A stretch of DNA of 64,000 bases from Diphasiastrum complanatum (GCA_029204225.1 CM055110.1:49045201-49109200), one strand, 5' to 3'. Numbered from the stretch's first letter, positions 23,613-36,496 are shown. Made by a program: numbers and translations. The notes: a model not told the origin generated them from the letters alone.

Positions 23613-24077
23613 TGTTACGTCCATGTATTGTATAAGGGAATCGGAATAATTCTTGACATGGACAGCCGGTCACTCCAGGTGTATATGGTTGTTGGTTATG
23701 CCTCGTCATTCTGGGCCTGGCCTGTAAAGTAATTAATAATCATATGAGGGCCCAGATCTATAATTGGACATAGGAGCACATGCATAGGGAATGACTGCTT
23801 TAATGCAAGAATAGGAGGTTAATAGCTCAATATAGGTTGCATGGAGATCCTAGAGGGAATATTCTCTCTCTCATGAGGAGAATATGTCCATTGGAAACTC
23901 GCTCGTCCTCCTATTGGAAATTCAGTTTCTTGAGCCTGTTTCTCCTCCTCTCTCTTAGGTTCTTCACTATGGCTTGGGGGCTAGGTCCAGGAGGAAACTT
24001 CAAGAGGGATCTAGGTTTGGATGGGTGGTTTTGTTCCACAGGTGTCCTTTTGGTTGTTTTGCAACAGGATCTAGTTA
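23613..24077 (+). repeat. Ty3/gypsy 5' LTR, 465 bp (family A, + strand)
   Basis: It begins TGTTACGTCC and ends GATCTAGTTA, exactly the length of the inverted copy at 18338-18802. One base after its end, TGGTATCAGAGCT (24079-24091) matches the initiator-tRNA-Met primer site. A noncoding leader similar to that at 57400 follows to about 24440, where it joins gag sequence of the opposite strand. Confidence 0.82.
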
Positions 24078-24078
24078 G

Positions 24079-24448
24079 TGGTATCAGAGCTATGGATTTG
24101 CATCATTCATAAGGTGGAGCTACTTCTTGTATTTTCTCAGTTTTTGTGGATTTCTCCTTGCATGTTACTTCCAAGTGGTGGAATTGATCTCCAAGTAGGT
24201 GGCTTCTTTGAATTTGTTGTACTTTTAGCCTAAAGATCATAATTATGGGGTTTCTCCATAGTTTTTGGTGGAAATCTATGGACTTTTTATGATTTTGGTG
24301 GATTTTTCACCTAGAATTGAAGTTTTTTGCTTGAAATTGATCATAGGTACTGGTGTAGTACGTTTTTCAGATTGTACTTGTTGTTTTACAGTCATTATTG
24401 ATTGGATCTAATGATTGCATGTTGTTGGAATAGTCAACATGTAATCGA
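24079..24448 (+). other. Primer-binding site and truncated leader of family A gypsy
   Basis: The primer site at 24079-24091 is followed by a leader that includes GAATTGATCTCCAAGTAGGT, similar to GAATTGACCTCCAAGTAAGT at about 57475. It ends at about 24448 against a gag fragment in the opposite orientation, so this copy has no coding region of its own. Confidence 0.65.
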
Positions 24449-24965
24449 ATGATGAAACCCTATTTCATAGGTCCATAAATTCTTGGATATAAGAGTCTAA
24501 ACTCTTTGTACCCATCTTGCAGTTCACGAACTTCAGGTAGTAGTCCACGTCATCAGCAACTATGAAAGCTTTCTTGAAAACTTTCGCAAACGCATCCCAA
24601 GTAGTTGGCTTCACCGATAAATCTCGCCACCACGATGATGCTTTGCCACGTAAAAACAGAATAACACTTTCAATTTTCTTCTCATCAGGAACACCGTGCA
24701 AATTGAAGTAACTACTCCACTTGGCTAGCCAGTCCTCGACGACCTCAGGTTTCTTCTCCTTCTTTTTGCCCCCATAAACCTCCGGTTGAAGACCGAGATT
24801 GGGTGAAGACATCAATTTGACTTGATTCAACAGAACCTCAATTTGCTGATCTCTCATCTGATTATGATTATTCATATTATTGAGTGTCGTACTCAACTGT
24901 TGACAAATCACCATATAAAATGGCGCACCTTGATTTGCAGCTTGATTTGAAGTTTCTTTGGCCAT
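24449..24965 (-). pseudogene. Ty3/gypsy gag fragment (lineage 2, copy 2)
   Basis: The - strand ATG at 24965 opens a frame (MAKETSNQAANQGAPFYMVI, CQQLSTTLNNMNN, VEDWLAKWSSYFNLHGVPDE, KIESVILFLRGKASSWW, SVKPTTWDAFAKVFKKAFIV, FVNCKMGTKSLDSYIQEF). It has no internal stop and keeps the segment missing from copy 1. It is the amino-terminal and core part of gypsy Gag, truncated at 24449 by the junction with a + strand leader. Confidence 0.82.
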
Positions 24966-26531
24966 CTTAATATATCTATCATGGAAATTACTAAATTTAG
25001 TTAATATCAGATTAACCCATAGTGAAGTACGGTTGACCAAAAACTGACTGAAATTGACTCCAGCATGGTCAAATCACTATTTTTAGTCAATTTCATAGAT
25101 ATTACAAGAAACTGAAAAAAACTGAAAATTTCGAGTTTTCGCACTTTCATTTTTTTAAATTGTTTTTTATGTTTTCTAAAAATTCATAAAAAAATCACTG
25201 TCAGTTATTAAGCAATCGAAATCAAAAATTCGATTCACTATTCGATTCTTAAGTTTACTCTGTTAATGTCACTCAGGCATGCTAGACATGTGACATTAAA
25301 CTGATTTTTTACTTTACGGAATTTTACGTAAAAATTTAGTTCTACGAAAATTGTCAACTATAAAATCCAGTCTTGTATCTAACCGTCAGAGTACATGCGT
25401 ATGACCACTCAAAATAGATCTAAACTACACATGCATGTCAGAATCACTCTGAGAAACCACATGCAAACATTCCATGCAAGCACAGTACCTCAAAATAGAA
25501 AATTGTCATGCATGCAATCAGAACAATTGAAAATTTTACCAATTTTGCTCACAAAATTGCAAAACTTTAGATGCTCATATCTTTGGCTATAGGACACCAA
25601 ATTGGGTGCTGTAAAGCTCAGTACAGAGGGAGACTCAGTGAACAAGACACTTGCCATGTCAGCCTGTCACCTAGGACTCAAACGTGCGAGTTTAGAACAA
25701 CCAATTAAGTTGTAGGAGGGCACACTTTTTCAAGACCAATTTGTCCAAAAACATGCAAACACTCGACCAAGCCTAAAAGTGATGATCCAAATAGTCTTAA
25801 GTGGTCTCTAAGATTTCCATGAAGCCTTCATACAGATCCTATGAAGCAGTATGGGTTGAGAACCATGAATTCTTGATTTCTAGAAGTCAAAATTGCTACA
25901 AACTTGATGGAATTAAAACATAAGCCTCTACCCATCAATTTACAGGTCTGATAACTTGCTGAGAAGGTAAAAAGGAATACAAAACATGCTGGGAAAAATC
26001 CAAAATGATCCCCTTATGGATTTAGAGAAATCTATCCCCAAAAATTCACCATGCACAATTGGAAATTAATGGCAAGAACGTTTTCCAAATCCACATGCAA
26101 TCCAAAATACAGAGTTACAACCAATCAATTGATCTGATCTTGCTGGATTTTGCATTCTACCTTCCATTTTGTGCCAAAATCATGGAAGCCAAATTTGCCA
26201 CCCACAAAAGAGCCTAGAATCCAAATACATGGGAAGATCCAACATGCAAACTGAATTTCAACTACTTCAAAGTGAATTAACTTGCTCAAAATTTCAAATC
26301 CTTCACTAGTTTTGAGCTACACATGCTAAAACTCCAAAAAAGACACCAAAATTGATTTCATAGCACAATTCTCCATAAACCACAATGAATTTGAGAGAGA
26401 TTTGGAACATGCAAATTGAATTTGGGAAGATCCACCAACTTGCAACCTTGCTCCTCTCCTTGGATGAGAATACTAGTTGAATGCCACCAAGCTCCAATGA
26501 AAAGCACCACCTCTCCAAGCTTGTAAGCCTT
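24966..26531 (-). other. Untranslated leader of the lineage 2 gypsy element (copy 2)
   Basis: It lies between gag and a - strand primer site. The first 1.27 kb match 19777-21246 in order. The last 0.3 kb (26240-26531) is present only here because copia replaces it in copy 1. Confidence 0.7.
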
Positions 26532-26950
26532 GCTCTGATACCACTACAAGGGAAGCTCCTTAGATCCTGCTTACAAATCCTAAACACAAAGGATAACACA
26601 CTATGGAGAAACCACGTAGAAGCATCCAATCAATCTCTAGAAGCCTCACCCCCAAGCCAAGGAACAAGAAGCATGAATGTACAGTGAGAGCCTGGCAATG
26701 AATCAAGAACCATGATGAGGAGTAGGGCGAGTTTGGACCTCTTATGTAGAGCCAAAATCATCATGGACACATAGCCATGCATAGCCCTATGTTTCCTATA
26801 CATAGATTCACCTAGAATAGAGTCCTATGCATGGATCAACTATTCATAGAATTGCTATTGATAACGCTACACATGCATATAGTGTCTCATACCTTGTCTA
26901 AACTCCATTTAGTGTGTTCTGGGCCTCACAAGGATATTAGTTACTACATC
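26532..26950 (-). repeat. Primer-binding site (26532-26543) and 5' LTR of the lineage 2 gypsy element
   Basis: GCTCTGATACCA at 26532-26543 is the complement of the tRNA-Met primer site. LTR sequence follows on the + side (CTACAAGGGAAG at 26544). The outer boundary, near 26950, is not certain because no second LTR remains. Confidence 0.6.
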
Positions 26951-27747
26951 CTTGGAACTCATTTCTACAATAAAAGAAATGATAAACAAGCTTAAGATTT
27001 TATTGTATTTTATTTTTAAACAAGTTGGAGATTTTTGTAATTTCTTTGACATTTTTCATGGTGATTTGCAAATGGCATTTTCAAACATCATATCACATCA
27101 CTCATATAGGAGAAAGGTGAATCTCCTAGTTTATAAATTCGAGAGAAAAATCGTCGCCTCTCAAAGCACCAGTTGTTGCATGCTTAGAGATGGTGTTCTA
27201 ACTACTAATTATCGCTAATAATCACTAACCTTTTCTAGAAAATGTGAAAACATTTTACAGTTTCTTCTATTGTTTTCATGAATACACAATTATAGACCAA
27301 TTCATTGATTGATAAAACTGCGAAGTTATATATCAGTATTTGGGTAGTTGGTTTTTTCATTTATATTGTTTTTGTGGTTATTTTTAAAAAACCAATTTAA
27401 AAATTAGAATAGAAACTTTGTATTAATGTCAAATAAAATTTACATGTCATACGAGAGTACCTTTTGAGGTATAGTTTCAGGCATTAAAAGCATTTTTCTA
27501 AACAATCATTTATTTTTGAAAAATTGCTTGCATCACCTCATTATTTGGTAATAGCAATTGTCGTCAAATTTCTAAATCAGTTACAAAAGAGTCATTTTGA
27601 AATTGTTATGAAATATCATAGAACATGCAAATATCCTAGTTTAGAGCAAAACCTATTTATTTGCTTGTTTTGGAATACAAAAATTTAAACCAAATGAAAC
27701 TATGTTCAAATATTTGAGAAGCAACAATGGAAATCAACATTTCAAAA
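26951..27747. other. No gene recognised; AT-rich
   Basis: Strongly AT-rich with no recognisable coding, RNA or repeat signal. The open frame at 26952-27218 looks random. Confidence 0.4.
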
Positions 27748-27930
27748 TTGGATAGAGTGGTTGACTGCGACCAGCATGGCGCAGACTCGAATCCCAGCAG
27801 CTGCGTAGTGACATTGTAAGGAGCTTGCTCCCTTCTTGGCATTGCCTAGATGGCGTGGCCGGGTTGTATATATCATGTATAACCCACTAGTGGCGTAACT
27901 TTGTATCCAAAAAAATAAAATAAAATTCAT
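27748..27930 (+). mobile_element. Candidate tRNA-derived SINE
   Basis: A roughly 180-bp unit. It has an A-box-like TAGAGTGGTTGACTG near its start and GACTCGAATCC about 34 bp later, which matches 9 of 11 bases of the pol III B box GGTTCGANTCC. It ends in GTAACTTTGTATCC and an A-rich tail with TAAAATAAAA. It is GC-richer than its flanks. No clear target duplication was found. Confidence 0.5.
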
Positions 27931-28092
27931 ATCCAAAAAACTTTCAATTTACATAGGCAAAATAATCTTAGCTCCATGTAACTTAGGTTTTTTCGAAATA
28001 ATGTTGGGTATCTATTGTTTTTGAAGTTTTATATTAAAAGTTGGAACATTTCACCTAAAAGAGCTTAACTTTTGATGAATAATCAAACAAGC

Positions 28093-28774
28093 TGTTAAAA
28101 ATTCACAATTATAGCTTGACTAGTTTTGGTCATATGACTTGTAAATAGTTAGATGGTCATGATGTGGCTTGTCACATGTGCCAAATAGCATAGGATTCCA
28201 TTCATAAGGATGTTCTCAAGTAGACCTAAGTGTTAGAACCTTTGGAATGAGTCCAAATTATGCTTAGATACAAGGGAAAAAAAATAGGAGCTATTTTTGG
28301 TAATTTTTGCATTGTTGAGGGATCTCCAAGATTCCAACCTTAACTTGGTAGGGATGAAAGATCCACCAAAATTAGCAATAGGGATAGGTTTAGGGCTACT
28401 CATACCTGCCCAAAACCGTGATGGATCATGTATATATAGGTGATGATATCTCACCAAAATCAATCAAGCAATTTCATGTTTTTTCTCTCATAATGGTGCA
28501 ATTGCTCTCTATGTTCATAATTGTTTGAGTACTTGTGATTACTAATGATTATAGGATTGAATGTAGGTCTGGTGTACAATACTCGGACTGTGGGAGGCCG
28601 TACTTTCACACGTGTGAAGCCTTCTTCAAGAATTTGGGCCATTTAGTGAGGTTCAAGCATAGATTTTTGATGGATTTTGATGGTTCAACTTGTGCTAATC
28701 TTATAAAATCATAATCTATTGTTTCCCTCATCATTTCAAGTGTTTTAGGATCCTTATTTGCTGTAATTTTTACA
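28093..28774 (+). repeat. Copia 5' LTR
   Basis: TG...CA ends. The TATA-like TATATATAGG is at 28431-28440, so transcription would be expected to start about 30 bp later. The 3' LTR differs at about 13 positions. Confidence 0.95.
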
Positions 28775-28787
28775 TGGTATCAGAGCC
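28775..28787 (+). other. Primer-binding site for initiator tRNA-Met
   Basis: TGGTATCAGAGCC directly follows the 5' LTR with no spacer. The leader runs from here to the gag ATG at 29586 and has no long coding frame. Confidence 0.92.
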
Positions 28788-29585
28788 TAAAGGCTGAAAT
28801 GAGCTAAATCCTTGGTTTTCATTCAATTTGATCACAATTTTTTATCTAAATCTTGTGTAGATTGGATCTTAGCATCTAGTATCGATTCTAGAACTCAAAG
28901 TGAGTCAAATACATTGGAGATTGATGTTGTGTGACTTCATTTGCAGGTGTTTAGGAGTCTAAAACCAGAGGCAAAGTTGAATTCAATTCACATTACCAAG
29001 ATAACAAGTTTTGCTTGCTCCAAGCATTGATTTCTAAGCGAGTTTTGGAGGTGATTTCATAGAGGAGGCTTTCTAGCATTCAAGGAGAGGGAAGATCAGA
29101 GTTTTGGGGACTCTTCAAGGCTGTTCTAAGGTGTAGTAGGCACCTCCTAAAGTGATTTAGCTTCAGTCCAACCATTGCTTGACTTATGCACCAAATTAGA
29201 TCAATTTTTCATCAATTTTGATCATTTTTTGCTTGTGATTGGATAGTAGATTGTGTTGCATCCTCATTAAGTTCCATTTAGATCTTTTACAAGTGATTTT
29301 GGAAGTATATTAGGTTGCTGAAATTCACTCTTGATCAGATCATTTGGAAGCTTTAATGTTCTTTATAGAAAGAGGGGCAATTCTACTAGTATTGTCTACT
29401 TCAATCAAGCAAGTGCATTGTTTCTAGTATTCTATGATTTGATTTTGTTAGAGATCATTCTTAGATCTTTATAGGAAGTCTATTACTGATCTTTTCAGGT
29501 CCCTAAGAAGTGGGATAAGGTAGACCTTCAATCAAATCAATAGAAGTAACCTTCATTTGTGTCAAGTCCTTGATTAGGAGACTAG

Positions 29586-32500
29586 ATGGCATCTATAAAT
29601 GCATATCTTTTGGATACTAATGAAAGGCTCAACAAAACTAACTATTCCATATGGAAAGTTAGAATGGAATCCATCATGATCATGCAAGATCTGATGGAAA
29701 TTGTAAATGGTAAGGAGGGTGAACCTATTCATCCTCAAGAAAAAGCCAAATACATCAAGAGGTGCAATGTTGCACTACATTGCATAAAAATGAATGTTGC
29801 AAATGAACTCTTAAGAGAGGTAGGAGATTGCACTTCAGCTCAAGATGCTTGGGAGACTTTGCAAAAGGTCTATGAATCCAAGAACCAAACTAGAATGTTA
29901 GCTTTGAAGAATCAAATCTATAGAAGCTATCAAAAGAAAGGAGAGAGTGCACATACTTTTGTCCTAAGAGTAAAAGAATTGAACAAAGAGCTAGCCTTTA
30001 TAGGTGATCCTATCAAGGATGAAGAGCTTGTTCAACTCATATTGAATGGACTAAGCTTTGAATTTGACAATTTGGTTCAGGGATATGCAATTATGGGTAA
30101 GCTACCCATACTTGAAGAACTCCAAGGCACACTCATGGCCGAGGAATCAAGGAGGAGCCAAATGCAAGAGAGGATGGATAGGCTTTCCATCCAAGGTGGA
30201 CATGACCAGGCTCTCTTCACCAAAGGCAAAGGCAAGTCCAAAGGCAAAGTATCAACATTCAAGAAGTCTACAAAGCTTGAGGATCAAGAAGGACCCTCAA
30301 AGGCATCTCCATCAGCCACCAAAGTCAAGAAGGACAAATCAAAGGTGAAGTGCTACTATTGTAGCAAGATGGGGCATTATGCCTCGGAATGCTTCAAGAC
30401 GAAGCAAGATCAAAGCCAAGCCAACATAAGCAAAGAGGAGGAGGAGGAGAGTTTACATGAGGACTCTCTCATGATGTCCATATTTTCTTCAACAAGCTTC
30501 AAAGGAGAAGATCCTTGGTGGATTGACTCGGGTGCTAGTTCACACATGACTAGTAAAAGAGAGTTTTTCTCTTCTCTCTTATCTTATGATGGACCTATAA
30601 AGTCTATCTATACAGCAAATGATGAAGCTTGTAAGATTGAAGGAGTTGGTAGCATTCCCCTTTGCTTAGGATCTTCCAAAAAGATCAACATAGAAGGTGT
30701 TTTGTACATTCCTACAATAACAAAGAATCTACTAAGTGTTGGCCAAATGGTAGACAATGGTTTCAATGTTGACTTTGCTTCAAATGAATGTTTCATCAAG
30801 AAGAAGGGTAAGATAGTGGCTAAGGGCACTAGACTTGGCAAACTTTATAAGTTGGATGCATTTGTGGATACTAATGTTGTCATGTTGGCCGAGAAGAGCA
30901 AGATATCTACCTTTACTTTATGGCACAAAAGACTTGGACATGTCAACTCAGGTTCCATGGAGGCTATGATCAAGGAGGAGTATGCTTTAGGCCTACCAAG
31001 GTCTATTGGGAAGGAAGACAAGGTTTGTGAAGCTTGTGCCTTATCCAAGACACATAAGAAGGTGTTTCCTAACTCCATCACAAAGTCATCTCATCCTCTT
31101 GAACTCATACACTCGGATGTGCACATTGCTAGCACCAAATCTAATGGAGGTTCATCCATGTTTTTAACCTTCATTGATGACTACTCAAGATATTGTTGGG
31201 TGTTCTTACTTTCCTTCAAGTCTCAAGTATTTGATACTTTTGTAAAGTTCAAGTTGTTTGTGGAAAAGCATCATAATCATAGCATCAAGATTCTTAGAAG
31301 TGACAATGGTGGAGAATTCATCTCCAATGAGTTCAAGGCCTTTTGTGAGGAGGAAGGGATCAAGAAAGAGACTTCTTGTCCTTACACTCCTCAACAAAAT
31401 GGAGTTGCTGAAAGAAGGAATAGAACATTATGTGAATGTTCTAAGGCTTTAAGATTAGATGCTTGTTTGCCCAAATCCTTTTGGGGTGAGTCTCTTGTAT
31501 GTGCAAACTACTTGATGAATAGGGTGTCTTGCAAAGCAATTGAAGGCAAAACTCCTTATGAGATGTTGTATGGAAATAAACCCAATCTTAATCACTTGAA
31601 AGTTTTTGGGTGTATATGTTATGTGCATGTGCCATTGGAAACAAGAACCAAGGAGGATCCATCTTCCACAAGAGGGATCATGCTTGGATATGCAAGCTCA
31701 AGCAAGGGCTACAAAGTCTATCTCCCATCCTTGAACAAATTTGTTGTTTCAAGGGATGTCATCTTTGATGAACATCATATGTATATGCTTGAAGAAGGCT
31801 CAAGTGCTCCAACAATCAAGAAGAAGATGGCCGAGGAGCAAGATCTTGGTTTTGAGGAGGAGCTCATGGAGTAGCAAGCACCAAACCCACCTATCACACC
31901 AAGGAGATCTTCAAGGGCAAAAGTGGAGCCATCAAGGCTCACATATCAAGGCAAAGGACAACAAGTTGAGCGTATCTCATCCACTTCTTATGCTTTATCT
32001 AGTTTTGAAGAACCATCTAATGTTGAAGATGCATTGAACTCCAAAGAATGGTATAAAGCTATGTTGGATGAGTATGATGCCTTGATTGAGAATGAAACTT
32101 GGTTGCTTGTTGAGAGATCTCAAAGGAATGTAATAGGATGCAAGTGGGTCTTCAAGCTTAAGTTGAATGCAAATGGGAGTGTTAACAAACATAAAGCAAG
32201 ATTAGTTGCAAAAGGTTATGCTCAAGAGAGAGGGATAGACTATGGGGAAACTTTTGCACCCGTGGCCAAGATGGTCACAATAAGGCTAATCATTGCACTT
32301 GCATCACATTTTGGATGGATTATATGTCAAATGGATTTCTCTAATGCTTTCTTGAATGGTTTTTTGGAAGAGGATATCTATATGGAGCAGCCACAAGGGT
32401 TCATCAAGCATGGAATGGAGAACAAAGTATGCCATCTCCAAAGAAGCATCTATGGCTTGAAGCAAGCCTCGAGATCTTGGAATTCAAGACTACATTGCTA

Positions 32501-33553
32501 TCTTATTTCACTTTCTTTTGTTCAAAGTGAATATGATCCCACTCTTTACATTAAGTTTGATGATGTTGGTATTGTACTTTTACTCATTTATGTAGATGAC
32601 ATCATCATTAGTGGAAATAATGTTGATGCTATTGAAAAAATCAAGATAGATCTATCCTTAGAGTTCAAGATGGTAGATCTAGGGTGTCTTCACTTCATCT
32701 TAGGCATAGAAGTACTTAGAGGGTCTGATTTTATCTTTATAAGTCAAGTAAATTATGCTCAAAGTCTTTTAAAGAAGTTTAAGATGGAAGTATGCAAAAG
32801 TGTTGACACACCAATGGAGCAAGATGTAAAAGTGCCAAATGAAGATGGTGAAAGATCCTTCATGGACATCACTTTGTTTAGGCAACTTATAGGTTCCTTA
32901 ATGTGGATCACTATAACTAGACCAGATCTTAGCTTTAGTGTATGTAGGTTGAGCCAATCCATGCAAAAGCCATTGAATATCCATTGGAAAAAGGCTAAGA
33001 GGATTCTAAGATACATCTCGGGTACATTGGATTTTGGGATTCTATATAGAGGAGATGTGATTAACCTTCATGCATTTAGTGATTCAGATTTTGCAGGGGA
33101 CAAGAGGGATAGGAAATCAACAAGTGCCTATTCAACTTTCATAGGAGAAGGTGTGGTTTCATGGCTTTCAAAAAAGCAAGAAACTATATCTCATCTTCAA
33201 CCGAGGCCGAGTACAAAGCTTTGACAACCACTACAAAGGAGGTACTTTGGATCAAGAGATTATTGGTGGAGCTAAAGATCATTGATTCAGAGGAGACACC
33301 AATCATCTACAATGACAATATATCAGCCCAACACCTTGCATCTAATCCAATCTTCCATGCAAGATCTAAGCACATTGAGATATGCCATCACTTTGTGAGA
33401 GAAATGGTGCAAGCCAAGGAGATTGCTTTGGAGCATGTTCCAAGCAATGAATGTGTAGCCGATCTACTTACTAAACCACTTCAAAAGACACCTTTTATGA
33501 AGTTCAGATCATCACTTGGAGTGATTAGTAAAGCAATGATTGAACCAAGGTAG
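29586..33553 (+). pseudogene. Copia gag-pol polyprotein with one stop and one frameshift
   Basis: One reading frame runs from ATG 29586 and encodes Gag-protease-integrase-RT-RNase H. Gag has the zinc knuckle CYYCSKMGHYASEC (from residue 256). Protease has WIDSGASSH (D314). Integrase has WHKRLGH...CEAC and the D,D35E triad at D511, D573 and E609. A TAG at 31872-31874 then interrupts the frame in the variable linker before RT. RT follows in the same frame, with KARLVAKGYAQ, YGLKQASRSW and YVDD (about 32589-32600). RNase H has SDSDFAGDKRDRKS. At about 33190 the loss of one base shifts the frame; the remainder (STEAEYKALTTT to ARSKHIEICHHFVRE) continues to the TAG at 33551. It is the same broad family as the - strand copy at 5778-7547. 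Confidence 0.93.
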
Positions 33554-33567
33554 ATAGTGAGGAGGAG
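33553..33567 (+). other. Polypurine tract
   Basis: GATAGTGAGGAGGAG lies between the end of pol and the 3' LTR start TGTTAAAA, the usual position for second-strand priming. Confidence 0.8.
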
Positions 33568-34249
33568 TGTTAAAAATTCACAATTCTAGCTTGACTAGTT
33601 TTGGTCATATGACTTGTAAATAGTTAGATGGTCATGATGTGGCTTGTCACACGTGCCAAATAGCATAGGATTCCATTCATAAGGATGTTCTCAAGTAGAC
33701 CTAAGTGTTAGAACCTTTGGAATGAGTCCAAATTATGCTTAGATACAAGGGAGAAAAAATAGGAGCTATTTTTGGTAATTTTTGCATTGTTGAGGGATCT
33801 CCAAGATTCCAACCTTAACTTGGTAGGGATGAAAGATCCACCAAAATTAGCATTAGGGATAGGTTTAGGGCTACTCATACCTGCCCAAAACCGTGATGGA
33901 TCATGTATATATAGGTGATGATATCTCACCAAAATCAATCAAGCAATTTCATGTTTTTTCTCTCATAATAGTGCAATTGCTCTTTATGTTCATAATTGTT
34001 TAAGTACTTGTGATTACTAATGATTATAGGATTGAATGTAGGTCTGGTGTATAGTACTCAGACTGTGGGAGGCCGTACTTTCACACGTGTGAAGCCTTCT
34101 TCAAGGATTTGGGCCATTTAGTGAGGTTCAAGCATAGATTTTTGATGGATTTTGATGGTTCAACTTGTGCTAATCTTATGACATCATAATCTATTGTTTC
34201 CCTCATCATTTCAAGTGTTTTAGGATCCTTATTTGCTGTAATTTTTACA
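33568..34249 (+). repeat. Copia 3' LTR
   Basis: It has the same length and ends as the 5' LTR and is followed at once by CAAGC, the target duplication. Confidence 0.95.
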
Positions 34250-34317
34250 CAAGCTTCTATGCAACCTCTATAATTCAGTTGTCAATATCGCGTACAATTT
34301 GCTCGTAGGACAAAATT

Positions 34318-35041
34318 GCTAATCAATGGTCGGAAATCAGTATGAATCTAGTACAATGTATGAAATGTTGTTCCACTTGTGGCAGCTCAACTTTTTCCAT
34401 GCACCACATTTCCAAAAAAAACATATTAGAAATTGATAATATACCTCTGTACGCAATAGCCAATACATTTTTATGGAAATGAATCCAAAAAAGCATGGTA
34501 TGTCTGTAATTCTTGTGTAAAAAATAAACATAGAATATGCTACACTGTATTTCAATCATCTGAGTACATACGAAGCATATTGGGATTAGAGCCTTTTGTA
34601 GTGCAAAATCTAGCCTTCGTTGATGTTTCAATTGAAACAAAAAGACGGTATAAATCTTTTTCAAAAGGCTAGATCACAAGAAAATCATTGCTTGATAATG
34701 CAATTGCATGTGATCTACATATTGAAAATGAGTCTGCGAAGAGAAAGTCCCTCCAAAGATTGTTAAAACAAAACAATAACAAAATTTACTCAAAACATAT
34801 AGGGCTTGTAAATAATAGTCAACATGATGACAAACCTGCGTTAAAATTGGGAACAAGCCTGTTTCCTTTTTTATTTCCATTTGCTCATGGATTTTATGAT
34901 GGAAATATAAGCTTCCTTGATTATGCTAGCCTACGAGCAAGTTCTTTCTTTTCGATTTTTACACTATATCCGCCCTACATAATAGTCTTATACCAAATTA
35001 GGCAAGCAGTTTTAATATCAAATAGCGTTCCATCAATAGTA
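34318..35041 (+). pseudogene. Helitron Rep amino-terminal region, degenerate
   Basis: After stop-ridden sequence containing a possible CCSTCGSS motif (about 34370), a frame at 34688-35041 resembles the Helitron_like_N start: LKLGTSLFPFLFPFAHGFYD, ISFLDYASLRASSFFSIFTL and IRQAVLIS (compare the family's SP-LFP-LFP-G-G... and FPFFxFNxxQRRQ). It leads straight into the first unit of the tandem array at 35042, so this is the original 5' context of the Rep sequence that was later duplicated. Confidence 0.6.
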
Positions 35042-35046
35042 CTACG

Positions 35047-35702
35047 AAAAGATATAATTAGCTTTCTCTCAAAGAATAAGAAAGCATCTGAACAACAAAT
35101 ATTCAGTCATGTTTTAAAATATACTCTACTAACTGAACATAAAACACACCATCTTGGCATAGATGCAATTTAAAAGATCTCTTAACAATGGTTGAACAAT
35201 GGAGACTCCCCCAATTTTTTTTAACATTGACTGCGGACGAAAATTCAGAGACAAGATGGTTTGAAATCACTTTAATAGAGAAAATTGCACAACAATAAAC
35301 ATGGATTTTGATGGGCGAAATTGTCCGATTGAGTGCACGATGCTATTTGTGGCCCGATTGGAAAGATTCATGAAAGAGTATTTGCTTTCAAAGCACTTCT
35401 TGTTAGGAAGAATCAAATACCATGTCATTCGATATGCGATCCAAAACAGAGGATCAGTTTATACGCATATCATGTTTTGGATTCAAGGAAATAAGACTTA
35501 CATCAACTTTTGGCCCGCTTTATTTATTGATAAAATAAATACGCCCTCTGTAACTAATATTAAGTCATGGCTTGATTCAATCAAACAAGACGAAGGGGCC
35601 ATCAATTATTGGTTTTTGAAATTCACGGTTAGATATGTAGAAGAACTACTCCATCAAGGTAAAACACAAACCACTCGTAATAAAAAAAGAAGAAAGGCTT
35701 GA
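35047..35702 (+). pseudogene. Helitron Rep core fragment, unit A
   Basis: Encodes KDIISFLSKNKKASEQQ, WRLPQFFLTLTADENSETRW, CPIECTMLFVARLERFMKEY, LLGRIKYHVIRYAIQNRGS and VYTHIMFWIQG. The motif corresponding to the HUH metal-binding site reads Y-T-H here, so the first His is lost. Frames are broken at about 35125-35180 and by a stop at about 35297. It ends with the basic tail NKKRRKA and TGA. Confidence 0.75.
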
Positions 35703-36315
35703 GGATCTTGGTTCGTTTTACCAACCAAAGCTTTTCCAACACCCAGCTAGCAATGATTCTGCTCTCCCAACAGGCGTAGGATCCTTGCAACAACGTTTGA
35801 CTTTCGTAGCAACCAGCAATGATTTTGCTCTTCTATTGATGATCTAAAATCATAAAAGGATCTTGGGTTAGGAAGTTAGCCAATCACCAATCTTGCCAAT
35901 GTAAAAGAACCAACATCTACACTATGAATGAGATGTCAGGATACAACTGCAGGAGCTACGATGGAGCAGAGGCTCCCTTAGGCCATTGTTTAGTAGCGTT
36001 TGCTGAGGGAATAGGCATTGGAAGCAGAAACTCCAGTAAGGCATTTAATTTTGATAGTAGCATTTTTTTCATAAGGTAGTCTCTAGAGCTGCGACGGAGC
36101 CTGCAAAGGCTCCCTTTTGCCATTCATCACAACTTTTGGCTGAGAATATAGACATTGAAGCATCGATAGACCAGATGCTCCATCAGGCCATTTGATAGTA
36201 GAATTCTGCTCAGATTACAGGTACTAATGCTTTTCCAATTTAAAGACATGAAAAGAAAACAGCTACCACGCATAGCAAGTATGCACATCCATGTCAGCAG
36301 CAAGCGTACCACATA

Positions 36316-36496
<181 letters not shown>

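Larger units (their letters stand above)
28093..34249 (+). mobile_element. Complete Ty1/copia LTR retrotransposon
   Basis: Both LTRs are 682 bp (28093-28774 and 33568-34249), begin TGTTAAAA and end TTTTTACA. They are flanked by the 5-bp target duplication CAAGC (28088-28092 and 34250-34254). I count 13 differences between them (about 1.9 percent). A TATATATAGG promoter word lies at 28431 in the 5' LTR. The primer site and polypurine tract are in place. Coding is complete from gag to RNase H apart from one nonsense codon and one frameshift, so the copy is probably not autonomous now but is fairly young. Confidence 0.95.

Noticed and set aside
28233-28463. Conserved 76-codon ORF repeated at 33708-33938
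   Set aside because: It is an antisense frame in the two copia LTRs.
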